A stretch of 64,000 nucleotides of DNA, from positions 1,462,001-1,526,000 of the forward strand of contig JACCIC010000034.1 of the NCBI GenBank assembly GCA_018907035.1, written 5' to 3'. A program made the translations under genes and the position numbers. The stretch is from Sycobia sp. Sy_11. Taxonomy: Eukaryota; Arthropoda; Insecta; Hymenoptera; Epichrysomallidae. Of the stretch, positions 12,714 to 25,308 are shown piece after piece. Numbering within the stretch: the stretch's first letter is position 1; every line of letters begins with the position of its first letter. The notes beneath the pieces are model-generated. The model was not told the DNA's origin. It ran no database searches and saw only the letters and a program-made list of their open reading frames with translations.

Positions 12714-13947
12714 TTTGGCGTACCAATAAGTTTCCAGCGTTTTGTCAAACGATGGCGTTACCAGTGCATCCTGGGTAGAAATATCAGACCTCGTCTATTA
12801 TATTTGTAGGTTATATATCTGTCAAGAACTTTGCAGTATTATATTTGGTTAATTCTTTTGATGTCGTTTATTTTATCGTGCAAAATAATGGCAAGTTTCT
12901 TTTCTTTAATACGAGGAAAAGTGCGGTTAAGGTCTATCGTTTATTTTCGGAAACTTGTAGGCTGGAATGTATACGTGAATCAATGTACCACGAATGGTGT
13001 AAACGGTTCAAAATTGGCGATTTTCTTGCTGAAGACAAAGATCGTTTCGGGAAGCTGAACAGTTTTGAAGACGAGGAATTAGACGCTTTGCTGGACGAGC
13101 ATTCGTGTCAAATTCACGAAGAACTTACTGCATCAATGGTGTTTCATGCAACAAGCCTTTTCCCTACGCCTAAAAATATTCGCGTCTCGGGAAGTACAAT
13201 AATGAAGATGCTATGTGGATATTCTTTTTTGTTTTATTTATTAAATAACAAAATTACTAATTAATATGACCTGAAAATTAAATTTTTTCGATAAATACCA
13301 AAACGATTGCAAACGAATCGAATGAGTTACGGGTATTCGCCCTGAGGTTACCCAGTCGATCTTTTCGTTCGCGATCGTGACTGAGACAGACCTGTAAAAG
13401 TATTGTTGCCACCCTTGCATATCCGAAATGCAACGGGTCTATTTTCATTCATTAGTCTATTATCTTCATGCTTACCTGCAGCACCGATTATAGACATGTC
13501 AATACGAGTTTAGTTAATTATTGGAACATCTATCGGTATAATTATTATGTTTTACGCAAACTTATAATTTTGGGTTTTCTCGACGTAAGAAAGACAAGCA
13601 TATAAAAAATTATTGTGAAATATTATACACAGATTGGTTTTTCATCATATAATATAAGTATAGGTAGTTATATACGTATCGCATACAACTAATACATATA
13701 AATAGTTCATCCAAGTACTTATCAAAAAGCATTGGGATTTATTCAAAAGGTTGAAAAGAAAAATAGATACGTTCTTGGGCTCGAAAGTCTAAAAATGTTT
13801 TTGGTCCGCAATTCACAAATTGACAGAAAGATGTCAAAAACTTATAGTTTCCGATAAACGATACTTTAAATAAAGGATATGTAATCATGTTCTGATACTA
13901 GTATCTCATATTTTGGAAAAACGCTGGAAACTTACTTGTGCACCAAA
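12714..13947 (+). mobile_element. Mariner (Tc1/mariner) relic, plus orientation
   Basis: This is a 1.23-kb mariner element with imperfect terminal inverted repeats of about 29 bases. The left starts at 12714-12743 and the right is 13917-13947, sharing the core TAAGTTTCCAGCGTTTT. TA dinucleotides flank both ends (12712-12713 and 13948-13949), the expected mariner target duplication. The left half encodes the transposase DNA-binding domain. After about 13130 the coding homology is lost. It resumes with KALGFIQK-like sequence at about 13721 and the transposase C-terminus at about 13765-13880. The catalytic DDD core is missing, so the copy cannot make transposase. The family resembles Famar-like mariners of insects, from general recall. 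Confidence 0.85.
12845..13129 (+). pseudogene. Mariner transposase N-terminal (HTH) fragment
   Basis: The frame encodes the mariner helix-turn-helix region. Motifs include KSAVKVYRLFSETC, the HEWCKRFKIGDF segment, EDKDRFGK (the GRP hook region is degraded) and FEDEELDALLDEHSCQIHEE. It stops resembling transposase just after EELTAS. An intact mariner transposase is about 340-350 residues, and only about 95 are represented here. No functional start is preserved with confidence. Confidence 0.8.
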
Positions 13948-14194
13948 TATATTAACACAAAAATTCTACTTAAAAAATATAGGTTTTTTAAATTTTTAAT
14001 CTATTTTTGATCTAAGTATATTTATAGAACACAAAGTTTGACTATAAATCTAATACAAAAACGTCTTTATTAAATTGCGCTTACATAGACGATATGTACA
14101 ATAATTTTCAGACTTATTAAAAAAATGTTTTTAAATCTCCTGTTTTAAAGTATTTTTTATATACCTATATATTTCTAAATTACCTTAAACCATG

Positions 14195-14198
<4 letters not shown>

Positions 14199-14241
<43 letters not shown>
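14199..14241. repeat. (TA)n array
   Basis: About 21 units, about 250 bases after the mariner right end. Confidence 0.97.
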
Positions 14242-14243
<2 letters not shown>

Positions 14244-15893
14244 GACTGTTCAAAAACACGTGTATAAGGAGTTTTTAACCTAAATTTTATTGCTGACATT
14301 TAGTGAACGATAATGTTTTATTCTCTCTTAAAACAGATGATGCTAATGTTTTTGTTAAGAAATTTGGCTACGACCCATAATGTTTTTTCGTTAAAAACAA
14401 ATTTCATGAATTGTTTCTTTTTGGAATCTAACTTAAAAATGCTTGATAAAATTGAACTTTAATAAAATTATTGGAAGCAGGAAGAAATATTTTGAATGGG
14501 TAATAAAATCCTTACTCTAGAACTTTATAAATAACTTAACAATTGGCTGGATTCATTCGTTTCAAAATCTAGTTAAAATGTTTGTTAAATAATTGGCTCA
14601 ACCTTATCAGTAACTTCTATATCAAATTACTACCTACAAAAGTTTAAGTACCAACAGGAAGAAATCTGTTCGTAATATTACGTTTTTTTTCTAGATCAGT
14701 TAAAAATTCGGATTTATAATTTTGAATACTTTTTCAAATATAAAAAAGAAAAAAATCAACTGGGCTAAGAGAACTTTTGATTAACGCTTTACGCTGTGGT
14801 TCCACACGAGCTTGACTCGTTACTATGCAGGAGTACCAACAGAACTGCAATTTCGTTGGTTGGCAAACTTTTTCTGCCTCGAATATGTAGTTCAATCGCA
14901 TAGCCTACGTACGTGTCCTTAGTTCGCTGAAACTTTTGGCGGCTTTTGATTTTCAAGTCGAACTTTGGATTTCGTTATCGATGAGGAGATTACCTCTAAG
15001 TAAACTCAAATTTCCGAAGGCGCTATGCGTAATTGTAATCAATAATCATCAAGTCGTGAGAAAACTGTAGAACGTCAAACTGAAATGTATATCGCTTCTT
15101 CAATCGTGGCACAGATAGAGAATACATTTAAAATTAAATTCTTAATGTTGTCGTTGAACTTTTAAAAGCTTCAATTAATTCTCGGATTTTTACTACACGA
15201 TTTTAATAAGTTTACGTGCGAAGCAGAAATAATTTCAACGTAATTAGTGTTGCTACTGTTGCTGCTGCTGCTGCCGCTTCGTTGTGTCGTTTTTGTTGTG
15301 ATTGTTTTTTTTACTTGCGATGTTCATCGAATTGTCAAAGTACAAATTGATGTTTAAGTGTTTTTCCACCTATAATTTAAGGTAACCATTACATTATTTA
15401 ACAAGAAATCTCACCTTTAATAGCACAAAATCCGCGTATTCACTTAATGAAAAGTTATTAGTTTGAGTAAAATTTAACTGCGATCGTTAGCGTGGAAAAA
15501 TATAAAATGCACAAAATTTTTATTGCGAACAAAGGGTTACAGTGTGTTTCTCAAAACTTTATACAAAATTCGTATCGTTGAAATTGAAACTAAATAATAT
15601 CATCACAATACTTTTTAGACTATTCCATATTTCATTGTTTATTTCTTTCAAGCGAGTGCGAGCATAATAGTGGGACGCGCTTTAAAAAGTTTATATTCTA
15701 GGCTGAACCGGTTCATATCGAAAACTTCTTTACAATAATTATCAAACAAATTCAATCTCTTTTAAAGAAAATTTAGCTGTCGCATCTTTCCAACTTTCGA
15801 ATTTTCTAGTAGCCACCTATTTCTAACGTCAGTATTAAATAACATATTTTAAAGTATTTTTATTATACATATAATGTAAGTACTAGTCAGTGA

Positions 15894-15932
15894 AATAATA
15901 ATAATAATAATAATAATAACAATAATAACAAC

Positions 15933-15974
<42 letters not shown>
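15894..15974. repeat. (TAA)n array
   Basis: An 81-base trinucleotide array with a few AAC interruptions in the middle. Confidence 0.95.
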
Positions 15975-15976
<2 letters not shown>

Positions 15977-16278
15977 GACTTCTTTCAAGCCGGCAGATAG
16001 GTCACCCGAACAGATTTTTACTAAGCAAGCTGTGAGTTATAAAATTTGAAAACTCGCACGAAAAGTTGCAAAATCGCAATTTCCGTATTCTATGCATTTA
16101 CCATCTCAAATGATTCGTGATTTCCTTATTAAGTACAGTTTATTATCCCACGTTATCTAAGTGCAGCTTGCGATATATTCTATATATATATATAAGTATT
16201 TCATTCCACGCTTAACTTTTCAGTTAATTGTATTTCATGCTTACTTGATTGAATTCAGAAAGAAAAAATATATCGAAT

Positions 16279-16282
<4 letters not shown>

Positions 16283-16354
<72 letters not shown>
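16283..16354. repeat. (TA)n array
   Basis: About 36 units with one TTA phase slip near 16329-16331. Confidence 0.97.
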
Positions 16355-16588
16355 CAAATATTTGTGCGACATAATAATATAATCGGACAAATATTATAAA
16401 CACTTTCATTCTTCATGCACGCACACACGCACATAAAGGTACACTTTTCAGGCTGACGCAGGCGCGAGAACACCTCGCGCTGGAATCCTGAAACATTCTC
16501 GAAAGCGAAACTGAAGGGATGAGCGTATGTGTCTACGAGAATCCCACCCGCCCGGAGAATCCCTCTCTCACTCTCTCTCTTTCTACAC

Positions 16589-16591
<3 letters not shown>

Positions 16592-16644
<53 letters not shown>

Positions 16645-16690
16645 GTCTATATATAGATAGATAGATAGAAAGATAGAGATAGAGAGAAAG
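16592..16690. repeat. Compound (TA)n-(GATA)n array
   Basis: A TA array to about 16644 passes into short GATA and GAGA units. It is preceded by a CT-rich stretch. Confidence 0.9.
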
Positions 16691-17013
16691 ATGCGTGACC
16701 GCAGGGGCTGCAGGAGCTGTCAATAATCTATCAGTATATGTTATGTTACCGGGAAGAGATCAAAATAATATTATCAATACGAACGTAGGCTGTCGGTTTT
16801 TCCATGCGACGTTTAACCATGTGTAACCAACGTGTTTTATTAGTACAACAATTAAGGCGCTTCTCACGATCGAAGTATATATGAAATAATATCTACAATA
16901 TAGTCGCACTCGTTGCAGAGCACAAGAATTATAAGTGGGATGCGCTTTAATTTTAGCTGCATAACGCTTAAATAATAAATTAGGTACAATAAATTCGATC
17001 GCTGTATTTACAC

Positions 17014-17016
<3 letters not shown>

Positions 17017-17063
<47 letters not shown>
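17017..17063. repeat. (TA)n array
   Basis: About 23 units. Confidence 0.97.
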
Positions 17064-17065
<2 letters not shown>

Positions 17066-17665
17066 CGTTCAGTTGCAGAACTAAGTATTACAAAAAAAAT
17101 TCAACAGCGTTTATTTTTCTGTGATAAATAGTAAATTTTCTTTACATTTGTAACTGATGAAGCTGAATTGTCGGTCAAATACACACGTGAATATGTATAT
17201 ACTAAAAAATATTCATCTCTGTAAGCAGATAGTAAAGTGTACAATTGTTTTCTCATATTAAAACCAATTGTCATTGAATGTAATAAAACCATTATGATTA
17301 TGATAACGCTTTTGCTTATTAATGACATTTATTTAAGAAAAATTTTAAAGTCAATTCCATTCACCTAGAAAGTTTTACTTTGTTTTCTTAATCCACGTTA
17401 AGCAAGTATGGAAAATCCAGCATCCTGTTTAAGTGCTGACGAAAAGAGTACTATAACATGGAACGAGTGCAGCTCAAGTTCAAAAACGATGATTGTACGT
17501 AACAATGTACTTTTCGTACTTGAAATTTATGACCGTTGCGCTAGATGTAAGGATAATACAACGTAAAGATTTATTGAATGATTTTATGAGGCTGATGAGG
17601 AAAAGGTATGTTTACTTGCTATAAATGAGATACTCCGAGGATCTAGCGATGGCGAAATATACGAT

Positions 17666-17666
<1 letters not shown>

Positions 17667-17728
<62 letters not shown>

Positions 17729-17777
17729 ATTATTATTAATTCTTATTATTATTAATTATTTATTATTTTATTATTAT
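17667..17777. repeat. (TTA)n array
   Basis: About 75 bases of pure TTA/ATT units followed by degraded units. It is the reverse-complement motif of the 15894 array. Confidence 0.95.
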
Positions 17778-17899
17778 ATCACTGTGTTATCCCCTAGTTA
17801 GTTCTTTAAAGTCCTAGTTTCCTACTGATAATAAGAAGTCAATTTACGTTCAAACTTCAAGAATTTCATATTCTAGAAAGCTTTAGCAATTTCGCACAA

Positions 17900-18935
17900 T
17901 ATGCGATTTCTTTATTGACAGACCATTTGCCAAGGTTGCCGTGACTCTTAATTTGTTGTCTTCAGCAAAGTAAGGCACTCTGACCCATTAAGATTAGCCA
18001 AATTAGTTTGACCTTGCTTTTGCTTAAATGATAATCATACCATCCTAGTTGTTGATAAATTCACCACGTAATTCTTTGGACTATCTATACCCTTAGGAAT
18101 TAGTCCATGTAATTAATTTTTTCATCTGAAGATTTCTTTCCAGAGCATTACATCAATCTTTATACGTTGCTGCAATACTCTTTTTTCATGAGCGGTTGAA
18201 GCAAGTAGTGCCTTTTCCAGCAAATTGATTATTTTTTCTTACCTTTGGGTCCCGAGTCACATTCTATTCAGTTACGTAGATTTTATTAATTTTGGTTAAA
18301 TTATTTAAGAACATTAAATTTGTTTGATCAATTGTTGTAATGTAATGAGAGTTTGGTAAAAAGCTTTAATAGATACTAGCTTATTCATACACCTCCTCTT
18401 TACACTCTTCATCATAAAATTCCTTATATAAGTGCTCATTCTGGTAAAGCACATTCCGAATACCGTTCTAAGATGTACCCTAACCAGTAAGATGAGTCAT
18501 TACTATGCTTATGTCCACCTCATACCCAATGTTCTTATAAATTCTGAATCCATCTAATACATACACTGAACGTGTCTTATTAATATTACGATTTCATTTA
18601 ATCCTCCTAAATTGGTAGACTGATCTTCTATCGTAGCTTTTGAGGTTAGCATATTTATTTACCGTTCATTTATATTGCCCAGTGCATATCTGTTTGTATG
18701 ATACACTAGCATCTTCCATATCAAAGTTTTATTGTATAAATCCAGCAACATTCTCACTATGATTTCAGTATTTCAGTTCGTATATTCATATCATTTTTTA
18801 AAGTTTGAGATCCGTGTCAATCACCGATTTTCTTTGTGTGAACATCTTCCGATTTCTTCTTTGCTCTTTCAAGTTCTCCATTATCAATTCCTTATCCTGG
18901 TAATTGCTTAGATTCTCAATGCCCTACTTACTTCG
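17900..18935 (-). pseudogene. Broken minus-strand coding relic, unidentified
   Basis: On the minus strand several stretches read as protein-like sequence separated by stops and frame changes. In minus order they are ENLSNYQDKELIMENLKEQ with continuing charged helix (about 18927-18805), NFDMEDASVSYKQICTG (about 18725-18668), YVLDGFRIYKNIGYEVDI with GIRNVLYQNEHLYKEFYDE (about 18580-18385), and EKIINLLEKALLASTAHEK followed by RVLQQRIKIDVMLWKEIF (about 18238-18125). Such runs of charged, low-stop sequence are unusual in this AT-rich intron. I do not recognise the family. A decayed transposon or retrogene is the likeliest source. Confidence 0.35.
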
Positions 18936-19869
18936 TGAGATATTTTATACTCAAACGAAGCAAGTTTCACGAGAGAAATAGTTAATTTGCTTGTGTTGAA
19001 TGATATTATACATGACAACATCTAAAGAATCATATCACAGTTGTATTTTTAGGGTTGGTGTAATATTATTAAAAGTTATTTATTAAGAAATTTTGTTATT
19101 TACATATTGCACATCTGTGATTTCACTGTTAGTGATTAGCATTGAAAAATTAGTTAACTGTTAAGAAGATTAATATTTGGTTATTAATTAATAAAACTCA
19201 TTTACTACAAACAACGAAATATTCTATTTAATATTTCAATTTCTTGTAATAAGTATTTTGAAATTAATATTTAAAAACGCTGAAATATGTCATTTTCATT
19301 CGTGAAGCATGGTTCCAAATCAGTTAAGATATTTCATTTTGTAACGAGAAAAAATAATAATTCATCTCTATTCATTATAAGCAGTTTATTATATTATAAT
19401 CGCTCATGCTACTTTTGTTTTTGTAAAGTGGTATAAACTGAAACAAGTAGATTTGAAGTAAAAAAATCTTTCGCCAGATCCTCTAGTGTCGAAAAAGAAC
19501 AAATAAACACGTAGATTTGAAATTTGATTAAGTCTATAATAAAAAAATAAGCGCCTAAAAAGCTGTGCTTTGGCTTTATGCTGCATGCGATACGTGCATC
19601 TCCGTGACTTAAAGCGCGCTTTAAATAGTAAAGTAAAAAAAAATTCAAAAAAAAAAGAATAAGGTTTTGAGAAATAGAAAATTTCAACATTTTTTTCACT
19701 CCCGCGCTATAAAGAGCTTTTCACATTTACGCCTTGCAAATTGTCACGCGCATTGCAGCTGCTGCACTCGACTACTCTTGGAGGAATGCGCCAACAAGTG
19801 CGCCGAAACATAAAAACAAGTGCTAAAGAACGAGAGTTAGAGGAAGAGAGAGAGTGAGTGAGGAAGTGA

Positions 19870-19870
19870 A

Positions 19871-19941
<71 letters not shown>
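19870..19941. repeat. (AG)n array
   Basis: About 35 AG units within a longer purine-rich tract starting near 19830. Its complement gives spurious Leu/Ser frames. Confidence 0.97.
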
Positions 19942-19944
<3 letters not shown>

Positions 19945-21565
19945 TGGGAGTGAAACGAAAGTACCAGCTGCATCTAACCCCTGTTCCTGCCTTAACCACG
20001 CCTACATGCGCCAACTAAAAAGCATGTTTCCTTCGAAAGTTTGTTTACACGTACGGGGTAAAAATTGCATCTTTGTTTTAGAGTAGTATAGCGGAGTTTT
20101 TTAGATTTTTTTTTCGTCCATTGCCTATTACTCGTTACGTATATCCCTGAGAGTTGTATTACGATTCTCAGCTAGCCGCTGTAGAATTTTTTTTCTTCAT
20201 CTTCTTTTCTGCTTACATCGTATAATACGCTAGAAAGCAATTCGGCTGAATTGAATGGCGAATAATGCGACGTATTATATATATATATTTCTTATTTAGA
20301 GCAAAAATGCACAAGCACGCACTCGTGAATGTATGAGGGAGAGAATGATGATGTCGGTGGAGTTAGTCGTGATGGTAGTGATGGTGCTGGTAATGGTGAT
20401 AGAAGAGGAGAAATGAAATGCACGGTTGCGGCTGGACGAACCATTGTTCGAGCGAAAAAATGTGCGGAATCTACCGAGAACGTGACTGTCTATAATTCGG
20501 TACGGGAAAGAAAATGTTTTTTTTCTATGTACAGGCTGTCGTTTAAGAGCAATCTGTATTTCTTGCTTATTTTGGTACACTACTATTATATATAGCCTTA
20601 CGGAAGAGATCTTATTGTCAACAATTGCTGGACGTTGCCATACTTTGCCAAATGTGGCGTTTAGCAAGTTTTGATAACTTTCAAAGAAGTAAAGTCTGAC
20701 TGCATTCCATGAAGTGCTACTGTATTAGTCTTTCTTTTGACAAATTTCAGTAAAACTGATAACTTATAAAATTTTCTTAAAGTTATCAATATTTTTAGCA
20801 TGATGAGTATATAAATTTATCAAGTTTTTAAACTATTAAGTAGTTGAGTATGCTGCCAAGTTGGTAAACTATTATGCAGTTGCCAATGTTTTCAGACTTT
20901 GAGAAAAGTTGCTAACAGTTTCCTGTAGTTGCCAAGGAATGCGAATTTGTCTCATTTAGCCAAGTTTAGCTAGTTTAGTCAAATCTTGACAAAAAGAAGT
21001 ATTTCCGCCAGGGTAAGAATTTTTTAAAGGTTCAAAGATACCGAACTATAATATGGATATTCTTATTACACTCTTTGCTCTATGACACATAATGTTCATT
21101 TCAAGAACATGAACTCATGAATATACTACTTAGGAGTATGTGTATCTATTTATCTAAATTCAAATTCATTTAATTATTCTAAAGCTATAAATATAAAAGA
21201 GTTTTTACAAGTTACAGTAAATAAATTTTCTTACGTCATACAAAAGATTTCGAACGTTATAATGATTTTTTTTCATCGTACGAACACCTTTGTCACGATT
21301 CTTCGCGATTCCGGACACTTTTTCACCAGCTGAAAGCGACCATTTTACGCTAGAATTTGAATTTCAGCTTTAACCTCTTACCTTGCAGGGACAGAAATCC
21401 ATACTCGATGAAGATCTCTAAAGGCGAAAAAAAGTATTTTCCGAGCGACGGAAAGGTTCCAGGAACGAGAGGCAAATGGAAAAGGTGTGCGTCGAAAAAA
21501 AAAGAACAAATACGTGAAAGAAAGGAAAGTAAGACAATAGGCGAGGATCGAGCGACATGCTGAGC

Positions 21566-21568
<3 letters not shown>

Positions 21569-21615
<47 letters not shown>
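21569..21615. repeat. (AG)n array
   Basis: About 23 units. Confidence 0.97.
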
Positions 21616-21619
<4 letters not shown>

Positions 21620-21932
21620 GAGCTAATGGAGATGTATTTAAAAGCGTAGAAGAAGAACGGACTAGATGAAAACATGGAAACGGAACCAAGAAAGGATCCG
21701 CCTTTTATTTTGCGCAATTCCAACCGGGATAGGGTATATAGTAGCCCCCCTCCCCCCTCAACCATAGGATCCCACGGGCCAATATGAACAAACATTAACA
21801 TTCCCTTATATAGAATACGCATATATATGAAAGCCTTCAAATCTTTATGTATCCCTCATATATATACAGGCGTTGAGAGAAAAAGCGCGGTGCGTTCGAA
21901 TTACCTGTTTTCGGAAATGTTACGAGCATTCG

Positions 21933-21936
<4 letters not shown>

Positions 21937-21983
<47 letters not shown>
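21937..21983. repeat. (AG)n array
   Basis: About 23 units, same strand sense as the arrays at 19870 and 21569. Confidence 0.97.
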
Positions 21984-21987
<4 letters not shown>

Positions 21988-22298
21988 GAGAGCTAAAGGG
22001 CAAGCTCTGGTGCATCAATTCAGCGGCAACACCCGGAGAAACCAACGCGAATTAGAGAGAACGGTCCTATTAATCAACCGTCACGATTCGTCGGATACGC
22101 GAACGCTTCTGTTTTCTGCGATTCGCCCGGGGGTAATGCAGTTTCGTTGGGACGAACGAAAGGGAATTATTGGAACGCGAGGGGAGTATAGCCCGGGCAG
22201 AAAATTGACCTCGGATATAGCCAGGCATAAAGAGTGAGTGGGGGGGGGGCTTAGTGGAGCGATAAACGCTCGATGCGGGAAAATGGTGTTGCGCGCGC

Positions 22299-22321
22299 AC
22301 ACACACACACACACACACACA
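22299..22321. repeat. (CA)n array
   Basis: About 11 CA units following a GCGCGC run. Confidence 0.9.
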
Positions 22322-22393
22322 TATAAATACCAACCAGCATTATCTATATACATATGCATATACATTCCGACAGCCGATTACTGATTTCTTTTG

Positions 22394-22396
<3 letters not shown>

Positions 22397-22443
<47 letters not shown>
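22397..22443. repeat. (TA)n array
   Basis: About 23 units, 75 bases after the CA array. Confidence 0.97.
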
Positions 22444-22446
<3 letters not shown>

Positions 22447-23394
22447 TTGTCTTCGAAAGTGGATGCACAGTCTTTAGGTTATATAGTTTAACGTTCGTGC
22501 ATGTCTGTGCAAGCGTGTGTGTAAGAGTACTAAAATTGATCGCGAAGAACTTTGAGCTCTCGGATAAGAGGGGGGAGAAACTTGGAACTTGGAACTTCCA
22601 AATTTTGGAAAAACTTCTTGGACACGACTCCAAATTTAGTGAAATCGTATTGGATTGAAAAGACAAAGTAAATATATTCACTTTATCGAAGTGATAATTA
22701 TGTAATAGCTTAACAAACCACCAATACTGAAAGATATTTTGTAGTAAGAAACCATGAGAGGTGTAATCAAATGAAATTAATAGAAGAAATATGTATTCAC
22801 CGTTAGTAAATCGTACTAATAAAATTTGCTATTTGTTTTGAAAAGATTTACTAGTTGTTTTTTATGATTGCAATCGTGGCGAACATCAAAAAGTCCATCT
22901 ATATAGATTAAATATATATTAGTCAGTAAGAAATTGAAAATTGATAACAATACAGTTATCGAGAGATTATATATAGTATTAATAATAAGAACTATAATTA
23001 TTACCTTTTCATAAGTTTAAAAAAATATGAATTTTTCAAGCGTATAATTTTAATCCTCGTTTGCCCGATAAAATTTATTCTTATATACGAATACACTCGG
23101 TGATCTCTCAACGATAGTTAAAAAATGAATTTCAAATTATTCCATGAAATTACCGCTACGATATAGCTTTCAAAAAGAAGCAGGCGTCAGCAGTGCTATT
23201 TTAAAAAAGCTGCTACTCAAGCCAAAGTAAAGGCAGGAGCCAAACCTTACATTCAGCCAAAACTGATTGCTAGATCTTAAATTTCCTGGACGTCTGCTTT
23301 TTTTTACTGTCTCCACCCAGTCGCTCCCTTTCTCTTGTTCTTTCTCGCGCTGCTTTCAAAACTATCGTATGATCGTTTTGAGTATTAATATATA

Positions 23395-23398
<4 letters not shown>

Positions 23399-23455
<57 letters not shown>
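23399..23455. repeat. (TA)n array
   Basis: About 28 units. First of three arrays packed into 400 bases. Confidence 0.97.
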
Positions 23456-23457
<2 letters not shown>

Positions 23458-23603
23458 ATATAAAGATATAAGTTTTAAGTTGGTGTCTGACTGTTTACTT
23501 ATAGTCTGATTATGTGTTAAGTGAATAATTTTATCAAAGATGTCTAGATGTATATTCGCTCCAGTACAGACGTTACCGACGTTATAAGAAATTGTAGAAA
23601 AAC

Positions 23604-23605
<2 letters not shown>

Positions 23606-23649
<44 letters not shown>
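23606..23649. repeat. (TA)n array
   Basis: About 22 units. Middle of the three. Confidence 0.97.
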
Positions 23650-23652
<3 letters not shown>

Positions 23653-23746
23653 GCAACCGTTGTTGCCTTTCAAGGATACACATGGTATCTGTTTAGTTGC
23701 GTTTGTCTATGTATAGAATCTCATAGATTAAGCCTATATACGAGCC

Positions 23747-23748
<2 letters not shown>

Positions 23749-23797
<49 letters not shown>
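23749..23797. repeat. (TA)n array
   Basis: About 24 units. Last of the three. Confidence 0.97.
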
Positions 23798-23799
<2 letters not shown>

Positions 23800-24181
23800 T
23801 AATGAAACTATGTTCGCTCGATATATTTTTTAACTTAGATCGATTTCGCGAACAATCGCGCAGCAATAATAATTAATTTGTCACTGCCGAAACAGCCGAT
23901 ATTCTGCCCTAAAAAATATACATGTATAGTTTTTTAGCGTAAACCGACGACGAAATCGAAGCGTCTCGTTTCATGTACAGCACGTTGGCTCCTTTTAAGC
24001 ATAAATAAAGTGAGAGAAAAATTGAATTGAAAATGAAGTCAGCGTCTTTTTTTGCCCGTATCCATAGATATATATTCCATATCTCGGGCACCTTCCTGTT
24101 TCCCGCTCGCCAACTTAATCGAAGAGACGAAGAAAAGACGGCAGGAAACATTTGCCTTCGTGAATGCCCTCGACTCTTGCT

Positions 24182-24213
<32 letters not shown>

Positions 24214-25308
24214 AATATATATATATATTGCTTGCTACTTTAGCCTTTTTAGCTTCGTCCTTTCATTCCCTCCTCCCGGTTTCTATCTCCTTCTGCCCCG
24301 TGTGGCTTCCCTTTTAGCCATGCTATAAGGAAGTCCTCGACAAAAGCTGAACTCTCCGCGCGTATATATAAAGCTGCAATGCGGCTCGCCAAGAAAAAGT
24401 CAACCAAATTGCGGTATAAAATATACATATTCTGTTTTACCTTTTTTTACACATTTTCCCCTGCGAATTCAGTATTTTCGAATTTCAGTATTAGCGAATT
24501 CATACTTTCGAATAACAACTTTTTTTTTGCAACAATTAAACAACGATAATAGAGACAAAAAATAAACTCAGTTATCATATACCTACTGATTAACAATAAT
24601 TCTCTTTTTATTTTCAGTATATATCTATTTATTTTTTCTAAATTTATTTCACGAGACCATCTGAGAAACGATCAAAATACGCAAGTACTCATTCGAATAG
24701 TATATAGTACGTACAAAATAGTACATAAAATTTTATATTAAAAGAAGCATCACATTAGTTTAGAGAAACGCACTTGACCTATTCTTAATAATACGAAGTA
24801 TTTATTAACATTGTTTATATATTTTCCATGTTGCTTATGATTTTCGATTCGCCCGTGTGCGAAAAACTGTATCTTCATAACTGATTAAAAAAACATTTCC
24901 ATTGTATATACGCTTATATAATCATACTGCGATGTTTTCTTTTATGAAATTATCTAGGACTATTTTTATTTAGTTACTCAAATGGTACAAGAAAATACTA
25001 CTGAATATTCATACTTGTTACTACGGGTATATTTCTATTTGAGTTGAGACTTGAGTATTCACTTTAACGCATCAGAATATTCTTCAAGTACAATGTAACT
25101 ATTATACAACTACAGTTCATCTTTAAAATTGAAATAAAAATATTTTTTGTTTTTGTTGCATGTATAGATCCATAAAGGACCATTGCACCTGCTAATCATT
25201 GTCGCATACCCAAACATATACACAATGATGATTTTGTGCTATTTAAAGTAACGAATGGCTGTGTTTTAACCCTAATCATTACATGCATAATGTGTATAAC
25301 CTTTATAG

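Larger units (their letters stand above)
11385..25308 (+). other. Largest Shab intron in the window
   Basis: This 13.9-kb intron contains a mariner relic (12714-13947) and a probable minus-strand coding relic (about 17900-18935). It has the densest set of simple repeats: TA, TAA/TTA, AG and CA arrays. Between 20600 and 21010 a loose, recurrent TTGCCAA/GCCAAGTT word pattern appears, which I cannot assign. AG-rich DNA at 19830-19945, 21569-21615 and 21937-21983 is flanked by GC-richer unique sequence without convincing genes. Confidence 0.65.

Noticed and set aside
15894..17777. Trinucleotide arrays considered as a CRISPR-like or satellite array
   Set aside because: Pure microsatellites with no spacer structure, in a eukaryotic genome.
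19707..20014. Ser/Leu-rich minus frames
   Set aside because: Produced entirely by the (AG)n array.
20296..20667. 123-codon minus frame
   Set aside because: Contains Ile/Thr repeats from TGATGG-like tracts and no domain. The plus strand is equally open.
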